From the NCBI GenBank assembly GCA_030141605.1, contig JAQGDQ010000374.1:1-59043 (forward strand): a stretch of 59,043 nucleotides of DNA, read 5' to 3'. Position 1 is the first letter of the stretch. Every line of letters starts with the position of its first letter. Below the pieces are notes generated by a model. The model ran no database searches. It was not told the DNA's origin and was given only the letters and a program-made list of their open reading frames with translations. This DNA is from Tubiluchus corallicola (Eukaryota > Priapulida > Priapulimorpha > Priapulimorphida > Tubiluchidae). Below, in pieces: positions 22,483-32,519 of this stretch. A program made the translations under genes and the position numbers.

Positions 22483-22529
22483 AGATACGAAGTGAACTGT
22501 CTGTTAACTGATGCTTGTTCTCTTTTGAA
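22483..22529 (+). promoter_or_regulatory. Splice acceptor and 5' leader of zinc-finger gene 1, with uORF
   Basis: A pyrimidine tract TTTGTTTCTTGCAG ends at 22484, then a 45-nt leader. A six-codon upstream ORF (22511-22528, including stop) ends one base before the conserved ATG at 22530. The same acceptor and leader (CTTGCAGATACGAA) precede the gene at 38235, so the spliced structure is shared. Confidence 0.65.
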
Positions 22530-24170
22530 ATGGAAGACCCCATTTTCTACTTCAAATGCATGTCATGTTCGGAGTGTTTTACGTCTGAAAAATTCTTCTT
22601 TGCGCACACTAGAAGACAGCATTGCAAGGTACTAGTGTGTGAAGGTCAGAATCCTGCTGGAAACGATGACATTTTAGGTAATCTGGACAATGAAGTACTT
22701 GGACAAGGAGAACTATGTAATTTTGATACGCAACAAGAGAATTATAAAAACTGTTTGAAGCAAATGACTAGCAGTCCAAGTCAAGAGGTGCATGATTCTA
22801 GGACTGATGATAATGCGTTATTACGTTCATCTGTTAATGAAAGCAAATTGGATGTGATAGGAATGATAACAAGTCCAGAAAATGAATGCAACATTGAAGA
22901 ATCAATTGAATTTCAGTGTGAAGTAAAACAGGAGGACTTGCTTAGTAGCTGTGATGATTATACACCATCAGTAACACAGTACTGCGATCCTGTTTCAGAA
23001 TCTGATCCGTATGCGGACGGAACTGTCACTCTCAGTCCAAGATCCAATATCATTGATGCAGAGCCCAAAGAAGCACTTGCAACGGGTGCTCTTAATAATG
23101 TTAGCTTGTATTTTGATAGTTCAGACAGCAAGGGCAGTATTGGTCAGCACGTGGGATTACATACAGAAGAAACGCCATATTTATGTGCTCAGTATGAAGA
23201 ACTCCACGGTGATGTTACTGCAGAAAATGTTGCAGAAAAATACTGTTCTGGCAGTGAGTTGAGCAGTTCTGCAACTGAAATTTATGGACCATTAAAGACA
23301 GCAGTTGTGGATTCAACAGGTAGGAAAGTTTACAGGTGTAGTTTGTGTTCCTATCGTTCTTCCTATATAAATAATGTAACGAGGCACATAAGAACGCATA
23401 CCGGCGAGAAACCATATTCCTGTCCTCGATGTGGAAGACCTTACAGTGATGTCAGTGCTTTAGCTAAACATAAGAAGATATGCCAGATTTCAGTACAAGA
23501 AAATTTTACGGAAAAGAAAAGAACCGACCCTTCCGGAAATGGCATGAGCATATGTGCAACAGAAATTGGTGGTACCACAAAAGCAGAACTTCTTGTGACT
23601 GATAATAAGATTTACAAGTGCAGTATGTGTTCGTATTACTCAGCTTACATACATAATGTGAAACGACACTTAAGAACGCATACGGGTGAGAAACCATATT
23701 CATGTCTCAAGTGTGGAAGGCGTTATAGTGACATGAGTGCACTTGCCAAACATAGAAAGACATGCCAAATTTCGTCACAAGAGAATTTTACGGAAAATTT
23801 CTCTTCTGGAACTGACTCGAGGAAGTTTGCAACAGAAACTTGTGTGACATCAACGGGAAAGTTTGTTAATTTTAATGATAACGAGATTTATAAGTGCAGT
23901 TTGTGTTCGTATCACTCATTGTATAGACATAATGTGAAGAATCATCTACGAGTACATACACGTGACAAATCATTTTCATGTCCTCATTGTGAAAGATGCT
24001 TCACTGACGTGAGTGCTTTGTCTAACCATAAAAAAATATGTCGAAGAGCTTCGCAGACAAAAATCAGCAAATACATGTCTGGTTGTGTGAATAGAAGCAA
24101 AGCAAAAGTTGGCGGGAGATCAAAGATAGTAATTAATAAGAAGTTCTACAAGTGTGGGTTTTGTTCTTAA
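22530..24170 (+). CDS. Zinc-finger gene 1: N-terminal C2H2, acidic linker, three finger pairs
   Basis: 546 residues from the conserved ATG-GAA-GAC start; an upstream in-frame TTG at 22515 is not used. An N-terminal finger at residues 10-31 (C-X2-C-X12-H-X4-H) is followed by the family motif KVLVCEGQNP. Residues 50-260 are acidic and Ser/Thr-rich, with a VKQE SUMO-type site near 133. C-terminal pairs start near 268, 361 and 454. Each has a C2H2 finger (YKCSLCSY-type, H-X3-H) joined by a TGEKP-like linker to a C2HC finger (ending HKKIC). A fourth pair begins near 540 and is cut by the TAA at 24168-24170; its remains continue downstream. It is probably a nuclear DNA-binding regulator. The targets and effector role are unknown. 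It has paralogues at 38235, 43875 and 45686. Confidence 0.88.
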   Translation: MEDPIFYFKCMSCSECFTSEKFFFAHTRRQHCKVLVCEGQNPAGNDDILGNLDNEVLGQGELCNFDTQQENYKNCLKQMTSSPSQEVHDSRTDDNALLRSSVNESKLDVIGMITSPENECNIEESIEFQCEVKQEDLLSSCDDYTPSVTQYCDPVSESDPYADGTVTLSPRSNIIDAEPKEALATGALNNVSLYFDSSDSKGSIGQHVGLHTEETPYLCAQYEELHGDVTAENVAEKYCSGSELSSSATEIYGPLKTAVVDSTGRKVYRCSLCSYRSSYINNVTRHIRTHTGEKPYSCPRCGRPYSDVSALAKHKKICQISVQENFTEKKRTDPSGNGMSICATEIGGTTKAELLVTDNKIYKCSMCSYYSAYIHNVKRHLRTHTGEKPYSCLKCGRRYSDMSALAKHRKTCQISSQENFTENFSSGTDSRKFATETCVTSTGKFVNFNDNEIYKCSLCSYHSLYRHNVKNHLRVHTRDKSFSCPHCERCFTDVSALSNHKKICRRASQTKISKYMSGCVNRSKAKVGGRSKIVINKKFYKCGFCS

Positions 24171-24580
24171 AATTCTAAATTCATGTGTAATGTGTAGAAG
24201 CATGACAGATATAATTTTCTTCTCCTTATTGTGAAAGACATTTCAGACATGAGTGCTGTGTATAACTACAAAAACATGCCAAGGAGCTGTGTGTGCTAAA
24301 AGAAGCTACACAAGGCATGTCTGGTTCTGTAAAAATGACTTGTAAGAAAACAAAGCGCATTTTACTGTGAATTCATAAGCAGCAACTCAGAAAAAAGATT
24401 GACAAGATTTAGTTCTGCCTTTGTTCTCAACATTCTAAGTACCTGTGCAGTGTGAAGAGACCCTTAGAAAGAATGCAGGTGGAAGGCCTATTACATCTCC
24501 TCACTGCAAATATGTTTCCACTACACGAGTGCTTCTCAGCAGGCTCAAGAAATATGTGATGCTTCTCCAAAAAGACGATT
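24171..24580 (+). pseudogene. Decayed C-terminal finger pairs of zinc-finger gene 1
   Basis: Directly after the stop codon the sequence still reads, with shifts and stops, like the missing part of pair 4 (NSKFMCNV, then SPYCERHF and SDMSA near 24220-24265). A pair 5 follows (HSKYLCSV, then TSPHCKYV and LLSRLKKY near 24430-24560). Cysteines and histidines are partly lost. The gene once encoded at least five pairs and was shortened by nonsense mutation. Confidence 0.7.
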
Positions 24581-26551
24581 CTGATTCTCTAAGTGAATTA
24601 CCTAAACCCAGAGTTAGTCAGAGACAAAAATAAAATCAACACAAAAATAGATTTTGACCAGCTCTTTTCATTATTATCAGTGCTGGTGTCTTACAATTTG
24701 CACAAATTGCATAAACTGGTCCATATGTCTTTATTGTGAAAAAATGTTATGGTGGGCTCATTCTGTGAAATTTAAACACAAAATGTTTAGTAAAATAGTA
24801 AAAATACATTCAGAAGCATCATCAAGACGGCAGTTCTGTTTCCGTGAATTATAAAGCCTGTAGTACAACTTCTGCCACTAGTTATCATTGTTATTGTTAC
24901 TATAAATACACATGTATATTTCCCTCTAAATGTGGAGTAAAAGTTGACGAAATAGGTTTTTTGTGGTTAGAAAGAAATTGTATTGTCAATAATAGATTAT
25001 CTTCTTACTGCACAAGAAAAGTTTTTAAGCTGGGAGCTACTATGGTGTATTGTTAAAAGCATTTAGTATTTTGGTAGCAACACTCATTTACTTTGACATA
25101 ATCAGTAAATCGAAAACTTTGTGTCGTACTGCTGTAAAATTCATTAATCCAGGTTTAACGCTAAAGTCCAAAAATGGGAGTATGTAATTTACTACATATT
25201 ACAATAGTTATGTAGAAGCTGTTGTTTTAAATTCGCATATGGCTGCACGGCTCTCGCATTTTTGTTGCTTTGAGAAGTACAAAACAACCAACCAGTGAGT
25301 TAGATATAAACACACAATTATATGTACAGATCATATGTACAAGAATGAGCAACCCTGTGTAAGCATCATAAAGTACAATGCTGTGAAATTTAATATAACA
25401 ATGATGTATGTGTATCCTGTGCTGATACTGACATATCTCGCAAAACATTGTTTTTCTTTTCTTTTTTGAAGCAAAAAATGCAAGATAAATTTAATGTAGA
25501 TTTATATGCAGCAATAAATGTGCATTTTCCTTGCTTCTGTGTAATTTATTAAATAATTATATTATTAATTATCGTTTCCTTTTTTCGGGCTACCCTTGTT
25601 TTTCCAATGCGTTGTTCAATTTGTGTTTAGTTATTGCGGAATTAAAAAATAATACTAATCTTTGTACACTGGTTCATTTATTAATTGTAATATTTTTTAT
25701 TTTATTCTATTACAAAAACATCAAACAACAATACAATATAGCAAAATACATCATGATAACATGGTATACATAGTTGCATTAATTTCATAATGAAATGGAC
25801 ATGGCATGATATCTACATAAATAGTTGCTTGCATTATTGTCAGAAGCATTTCTTGTGTGACAATAATGCAATTAAGCGCTAGTGTTAGGATGCAAAAAAG
25901 GGAAGGTGAAAAATGGAGAGTGCCAGAGATGGGAATTAGTAAGATTAGGTTAGCGAAATGATGTGAATGAGAATGAATATGAGATTGCTATTAGCATGTT
26001 GCAAAAATATATACACATTAATAAGGATGTCCAATTCAAAGGAGAAACAAAATGTGCAAAAACAAAGGCAACTAACGGGAGAAAAAACAAAGAATCACAC
26101 AGATGGTGAAGTATGAAAATGAAACGCTAATCTACGTGGTACAGGGTATGTTCCTATAAAATCTGATACATATTTAAGATGTTTTTTAATCATAATAATA
26201 CTTTAGTTCGTTATGCCTATCAGTTTTACCAGGTTTATGCTCATTGTTATAGGTCATGGCAAATAGAATTCAATTGACAAGAAGCTCGTAAGTAACAGTG
26301 GAAAAGATTGAAAAATTCATCCCCGGTGTTTTACGGAAGTATTAAACGTCGAAGTGCTCGTCCCAAGCAATCAGGAAATCAAACATTTTGAAGCAACTAA
26401 CAGACATCGAATATGTCGTAACGATTTCCCATGTACATAATGCTGAACGTTGGGAGCGGAATAGGATATTAGCTCAAGTAGGACAATTGGCGTACATTGG
26501 TTGCCCAAGTACTAGAACACTAGAGACAGGTCACGAATTGAGTCGGTAACC
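24581..26551. other. Noncoding stretch downstream of zinc-finger gene 1
   Basis: AATAAA at 24629-24634 could end the gene 1 transcript. A weak finger-like remnant (C-X2-C followed by KHK) is possible at 24735-24785. The rest is AT-rich, with no gene recognised, although 26140-26460 has a less AT-biased composition and may be an unidentified decayed repeat. Confidence 0.35.
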
Positions 26552-26981
26552 CAGGGGTGTGCAAATTGCGGCTGTAATCCATTGCAAATTGACTGTATCC
26601 AGCTGATGTCCGTGCCACACGTCCCAAGGATAGTGCGGGTAGTTTTTTCTACTAGATCGGATGCCATTAACCCTTACAAGACAGTTGTCACTTAATAACA
26701 CTGTACTACACAGACTGTGTGATACGCATTACTAATATGCATTGTAATGAAATTTCCACTATCTGTCCTGAAAGTAGAAATATGTGGTTTGTAATATAAA
26801 TTTTAATAACTTGTAAAATAGTTTCTTGAGTGTAGTAGTAATGATGTACGCAGGTCGGATGCAAAAAAAATCGTTATTAGGTCCTACTGTACTTGGCTCT
26901 TTGACCAAACTGCATGTGGCCCACAGGAATTGCGGGAATGTTTAATGTGGCCCAGCTAGTCACTTAATTTGCACACCCGTG
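26552..26981 (+). mobile_element. hAT-type MITE relic (CAGGGGTGTGCAAATT termini)
   Basis: The left end CAGGGGTGTGCAAATTGCGG is mirrored at the right by AATTTGCACACCCGTG (one base lost). The interior has GGCCCACAGGAATTGCGGG near the right end, as in hAT (Charlie-like) elements. Flanking octamers CGGTAACC and CGTTAAAC agree at six of eight positions, consistent with an old 8-bp target duplication. No coding sequence. Confidence 0.6.
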
Positions 26982-27600
26982 CGTTAAACGTATTGGCAAC
27001 ATGTGTTGCCCTTGTTTATTTAATAATAATAATTTAAACATCAATACGCGTTGAATAATTTGTTATATATCTGATAAAATAAAAGGATCTTATTCTCAGC
27101 TAATAGAGTGTGGCCAGTAGAGTGGCCAATATTAAATTTAACTTCGAAATTAATATTTTTGAAGTAAAATAAGCCCGCTCTTTAGAAGATTCCAACATTT
27201 GCTTAAGGTATATATATTTTTATTTTGCCTCGCTTCACAGACAGTTGATCTGTCATCTTAGCCTGCATCATTGATTTACCAGTAAATCATCTTTTTAAGT
27301 AGTATCAATCCAACTGCTCCTATGACATTTATCTAATTATTGCACTTTAACTGAAAATGAAAGTCCCATTAACATTTGTAACAGACCTTTGTACGCTGAT
27401 ATTCTCTTGCTTGACTATTTTTTAACTTTCATTTATTTTCCAAGCAATGCAAATTAATTCTCAAAGTTTTATAGCTTCGTTCCATGCCTCTTCTACTGAA
27501 AAACCGCATAACCTGTTCAATTTTTGAGCCTCGAGATAATGTCTACAGGAAAATAGTTTTATGTGTGTACATCATAAACATGCATGTGCATTTTTTTAAA
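26982..27600. other. Noncoding stretch before the LTR element
   Basis: No gene or repeat recognised. AT-rich. Confidence 0.3.
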
Positions 27601-27743
27601 CTTGTGTATGTGTGTTGTGTGTGTGTGTGTGCATGCATATATATGTATATGCACATACATATATAAGTTACCTATACACATATATGCGATACCTACACAC
27701 CTATATATATATATACATATATATACCTACGATACCTATATAC

Positions 27744-27804
<61 letters not shown>
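27601..27804 (+). repeat. Compound TG / TA / CA microsatellite
   Basis: (TG)n near 27607-27632, alternating TATA/CATA tracts, then an uninterrupted (CA)n of about 60 bp at 27744-27804. The LTR element is inserted at the right end of the CA tract. Confidence 0.95.
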
Positions 27805-27807
<3 letters not shown>

Positions 27808-27999
27808 TTTATTCCCAAAGACACGAACACATATTTAGGTTGCTTGGAAATATTATTATGAGTAAATGTATGACATTACATAAGATACTTGCACAGTGGA
27901 AAGCAACGCAAGATGGCACATACAGTAATCATTTCTTCACAAGAAAACGCACTGCTGTTACTTACGCACGAGCAGCACTATTAACACAAAACCCGCACA
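27805..27999 (-). repeat. 3' LTR (195 bp)
   Basis: It matches 32325-32519 base for base on reading. On the minus strand it runs TGTGCGGGTTTT ... GGAATAAAACA. An AATAAA sits near its end and could be the polyadenylation signal. Confidence 0.93.
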
Positions 28000-28010
28000 T
28001 CTCCCCCTTA
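28000..28010 (-). other. Polypurine tract
   Basis: On the minus strand AAGGGGGAGA directly precedes the 3' LTR, the expected primer for plus-strand DNA synthesis. Confidence 0.85.
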
Positions 28011-28094
28011 AGTCCTTAAGAACTAATTAAGGAATTCAAATTTCACCACACATTAATCTGGTAATACGCAACATGTATGTTATGTAACATAAAT

Positions 28095-30368
28095 TCAAAA
28101 TGTCTCTTGAATGAATCTCGTTGGTGGACGTGTTGGTCGTCCTGATCTCGTGCGGTGAACTGGCGGGGCACAAATATCTGGCACGGGTGGAATGCGATCA
28201 TCTGGTAAATTATTTGATGGCGCAAGTATAGGTCGATCATGCATAGGTGGAGGCGGATCCTCTACGATGACTCCATTGTGTTCCGGAGGCAGGACGGGAT
28301 ACCTGCGGCGAATGAAAAGGCGATTACGCGTAAGTACTCGTCCACTGCAATCCATTTTGATGTAGTACTTTCTGTGTCTACCAATTTCAACAACAACACC
28401 TCTTAAGTCCCATCTCTTTGTCTGATGGTTTTGCACGAGTACGTGAGCACCAACATCTAAAGTACTGAGAGGCTTTGCATCACGGTTGTATCGCTCAACG
28501 AGTGACTCCTGCAGCTTGGTAGATTTGGCTTCTGCTTGCTGGAAGGAGCGCTGCCACTCTGGTGCGAAGGCACGTCGATGTGCCGGAAGCACATCTTGAA
28601 CATTGTGTCCAAACAATACTTGGGCAGGCGACTTCCCATTAGCAGCGGGTGTATTGCGGTATTGTAACATAGCTGCCGTCCATTTATCTTCATCGACATG
28701 ACGTGTTTTAGCATTCCAGCATCGCTTCAAAATCTTTTTTAAAGATTTCAAAGCTGCTTCAGCACGTCCGTTGGACTGAGGATAATGAGGAGTACTAGTA
28801 TGATGTCTCACCCCCCATCGAATGAGAAAGTCGCGAAATTTAGCAGCAGTAAATTGAGGTCCTCCATCAGTCCACAGAACAGTTGGGACAGCAGTCTGGC
28901 AAAATATCTTCCGCATTGCACTTATAACACGACTGGCATCTGCATGTGTACTAAGTTCATACACGAATGGCCACCCAGAAAGATGGTCAACAGCGATAAG
29001 AAAATCTTTACCAGCATAAGTGACGAGATCAGCGGATAAGTATTCAAAAGGAAATGTGGGTTTCAAATGAGTGACCATTGGTTCTTTGCAATGAGACGGT
29101 AATTCTTCTTGGCACTCACGGCATGAACGGACCACATTTTCCACATCATTGTCTATGTTGGGCCAGTAAACTACCATTCTGGCCCGTTGTTTAGTTCTTT
29201 CCTTTCCTTGGTGGCTAGCGTGAAGTTCATGTAGTATTGTGCGACGCATGGAGCGTGGTATGATTAAACGACAGCCTACCACGAGAAGTCCATCATCCAT
29301 GGCTATACGGTCATGAACTGGCCAATAAGGTCTTATTTGTAATGGTAGCTCAGAACGTTTTTCTGGAAATCCATTTAGTACGTATTGTATCAGATCTTGA
29401 TATTCTGGATCAGTAGCACATTCACGTTTGAGGTTTTCAATGCGAATATCTAAATTGCTTTCATCTGATGACAAACTACGAATAATGTGCAAAAATGAGT
29501 TCATTTCCAAGTCATTCTCATGATCGGTTTCATCAGGTGCCGAGACTGGCGAACGTGATAATGCATCTGCTGCCTTGTGCAATTCTCCTGCACACCAGGT
29601 AGTGCGGAAATTAAAGGGCATAATTTTAATTTTCATACGTTGCAGCCGTGGATTGTCAATCTCATCCAAACGGTGAGAATCCAGGATAGGTTTGAGTGGT
29701 TTATGGTCAACTACCAACTCGAACTTTTGAGCGCCTTCTAAAAACAGGCGGCACTTTGACATTGCCCAAACAGCAGCAAGCATCTCTAGTTCGATGGGTG
29801 CATAACGGCTTTCTGTGTCGGTCAAAAATCTTGATCCAGCCTGAATAACTCTCCAGGTTCGATCTGGATAATACTGCCTGAGTACATATCCTATACCATT
29901 GAGCTTGCTAGCATCTGTATGAAGCTGTAGCGGTTGACCTGGCATATAATAGCTTAATACTGGAGAATTTGACAACAGTTTTCTGCTTTCAGCAAAAGCT
30001 TTGTCATGAGATTTATCCCACAAAAAGTCATTCTTTTTGCTAAGAAGAGGTCGCAATGGTGCAAGAACATCAGCGATGCAGTTGGTGAATGATCCAAGTT
30101 GGTTGACTAAACCAAAAAATGAACGTAAGTCAGTTACGTTTTTGGGAATAGGAAAATCTCTAATAGACTTTGTCATGCTCGGATCTATTTCGTACCCATC
30201 TTTCGATAAGATGAAACCAGCAAACTTTACCTTTGTTTGACTGAATCGAAATTTCTCGCGGTTTATCGCGATTTGGCGGTCCTGACAGCGTTGTAGAAAT
30301 TGTTTGACGTGTTGGACATGCTCTGCTTGGTCCTTGTCGTAGATTACAAAATCGTCGACAACGCGCTT
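28095..30368 (-). pseudogene. Gypsy pol, part after the stop: RT end, RNase H, integrase
   Basis: This is the same frame as the upstream part, continuing straight after the TAG at 30369-30371. It opens with RT motif C (VVDD at the third to sixth codons after the stop). RNase H follows, with HTDASKLNGIG, the ELEMLA segment and VVDHKPL. Integrase has an HHCC finger (H-X3-H within LHELHASHQ, C-X2-C in SCREC) and a D,D-E core visible in SADLVTY, WTDGGPQF and GRAEAAL. A C-terminal basic tail follows. The first internal Met at 30176 is not a natural start, since the RT would be lost. All catalytic residues of RNase H and integrase seem present. Confidence 0.9.
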
Positions 30369-32276
30369 CTAGCCTTTTAGTCCTTGAAAAGCTTCATCCA
30401 TGCGACGATTATAATGCTCTGAGATAGAAGAAATGCCATATGGAGCACGTAAATATTTAAACCGACCGAACGGTGTAATAAATGTGGTCAGATGCTGGCT
30501 TTCTTCAGAGAGCGGGCATTGGTGATACCCTTTTAATGCGTCGATGACAGTGAAAAAGTTTGCATCTTGTGCAGAGATTTCTGTCACCACTTCGGCTGGT
30601 GTCTGGGAGCAGTAGCGCTCATGTTTCACATATTTATTTATATGTGATAAATCACAGCAGATACGAACAGACTCTTTATCTTCTTTTGGAGCGACTACAA
30701 TTGGTGCGCACCATTCAGTAGGCTCCGTTACTGGAGTAATAATGTTCTGTTCTTGCAAACGGTCAAGTTCACGCTTGAGTTTATCGCGGTAAGCAAATGG
30801 GATGCGGCGTGGCGCATTCACAGCGAATGGTTTGGCGTCGTCAGTTAGTGAGATGCGGAATTCTTCACCTGGCATTTTGCGTATGACGCCATCAAACACT
30901 GTCGGAAATTGCTCCATAAGATCCTCAGCTGTTGTTTTTGCCAATGCCGATTTTCGCGGTGCCGGAATCGGCGACTTCGGTGGCTGCAGACTGCGCATCA
31001 CATTAACAGATGTAGAATTTGCTAGCGGTGTAGGATAGTTTGCCGGTACCAAATTCAAGGCTTTTGTAGCTTTCCATGACAGTACTGCACCTGTCATTTG
31101 TGGTATAATGTGGAGTGAGTCCTCGAACCATTTATCTTCCAGCATAATTTTGCACGGGAGTGTGCCAACAACAGTAACATGGTGACCATCAACTGCCACT
31201 GGCTGATGCACTGGTTTGTCAATGTTGGCGGTATTTTCACCCAATGCATAAAGAAAGTCTAGACCACCAGCACAAACAGAAGCCCCAGTGTCAGGCAACA
31301 TGTTGTATAGAATGTTCCCATTCAATGATGTCACTTTAACTTTTACTGTTGGTGGATTTTCTTGCGCAGCCACCTGGAATAATCCAGTCAGTTGAATTAC
31401 ACTGAGCTGGCCTTCAGTTCTCCGAGGCTGAAATGAAGATTTTTTAGTTTTGCTGCGACAAACAGCTTGAAAATGATTAAGCTTACCGCAGTTAACACAT
31501 GTCTTGCCCTTTGCTGGGCAACGGTCACGTGATGCGTGCAAAGAACCACAGTTGCCACAAACCTTGGCACACTGCGAAGTGCTTGCAGTTTGTGCGCCTT
31601 GCTGTACAGATTTATAGCGTTTATACTGACTTTTAGGTCTTGCTGCAGTTTTATTAATCATTGGCACTGACTTAATTTGTTCACAGTGTTGTTTGGCTGC
31701 CTCATCAGCACGGCAAATTCTTACTGCGTGTTCCAGTGACAAGTTGTCTTGCGACAATAATTTGCGAATAGTACCTTCGTCACGAATGCCCACAACAATG
31801 CGATCACGGATCAAGGATGGTAGGCAAGTGTCACAAAATTCACAGGACTTTGCTAACTCGCAGATGTCAGTGATGAAATCGTCTACATTTTCACCTTCAC
31901 GTTGTACGCGTTGGTGAAAGTTACGCCGTTCAACCACAACATTGATTATACCACGAACATAGCGTTCTATTTCGTGTAATATGCGAGGTACATTTTGCTT
32001 TTCTGCATCAGGAAGTCCAAGGTTAAGGATAACCTTAAGCGTGTCATCACTGCAATTTACAATCAGGGCATTGTACTGCGTTCGATTTTGAGCTGTGCTT
32101 AGGCCCGACAATTCAAAATAAGAATCCCACTTGGTTCTCCATAAACGGAAATGTTCTCCCCTATGAATGCTGAGATCCAGCATATCAGGCCGTACGACAG
32201 ATGCTGTCCGAAAATCGAAAGTATGTACCACAGCTGGCGGAGCATTACCATCAGGTACGTTAACATTACCTTCCAT
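30369..32276 (-). pseudogene. Gypsy gag-protease-RT, ended by an internal amber codon
   Basis: 635 codons from the ATG at 32276. Gag occupies about residues 1-235. Two CCHC-type zinc knuckles follow at 240-253 (C-X2-C-X3-H-X5-C, slightly short) and 260-273 (C-X2-C-X4-H-X4-C). The aspartic protease has DTGAS at 329-333. RT begins near 455, with its first catalytic aspartate in VIDALKGYH near 579 and the FGRFKYLRAPYG segment near 604. The frame stops at TAG (30369-30371), three codons before the VVDD motif. Gag and pol share one frame without a shift. A stop there splits the RT core, so this copy should be dead unless the codon is read through. Confidence 0.92.
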
Positions 32277-32307
32277 GTCGAAGTAGTATCCCTTATTGAC
32301 TCCGTTT

Positions 32308-32324
32308 GTTAGCTCGCAGCGCCA
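32308..32324 (-). other. Primer-binding site, tRNA-Ser-like
   Basis: Directly after the 5' LTR the minus strand reads TGGCGCTGCGAGC. It is complementary to a tRNA 3' end carrying CCA, discriminator G and acceptor bases CGCAGC. A G discriminator and this acceptor sequence are typical of tRNA-Ser; the primer identity is inferred. Confidence 0.7.
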
Positions 32325-32519
32325 TGTTTTATTCCCAAAGACACGAACACATATTTAGGTTGCTTGGAAATATTATTATGAGTAAATGTATGACATTACA
32401 TAAGATACTTGCACAGTGGAAAGCAACGCAAGATGGCACATACAGTAATCATTTCTTCACAAGAAAACGCACTGCTGTTACTTACGCACGAGCAGCACTA
32501 TTAACACAAAACCCGCACA
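32325..32519 (-). repeat. 5' LTR (195 bp)
   Basis: Identical to 27805-27999 as read. It carries the presumed promoter of the element on the minus strand. Confidence 0.93.

Larger units (their letters stand above)
27805..32519 (-). mobile_element. Complete Ty3/Gypsy LTR retrotransposon
   Basis: 4715 bp on the minus strand with LTRs 27805-27999 and 32325-32519 that are identical as read. Both begin TG and end CA on either strand. A primer-binding site and a polypurine tract abut the LTRs. One gag-pol frame (32276 down to 28095) is broken by a single TAG. The insertion hit the (CA)n microsatellite. Five-base flanks are ACACA and ACATA, so the target duplication is imperfect or blurred by slippage. 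There is no env gene. Domain order protease-RT-RNaseH-integrase identifies Ty3/Gypsy. Identical LTRs mean a recent insertion. Confidence 0.95.

Noticed and set aside
27484-27838. Cys/Tyr/His/Thr-rich frames over the CA/TA repeats
   Set aside because: Microsatellite artefacts.
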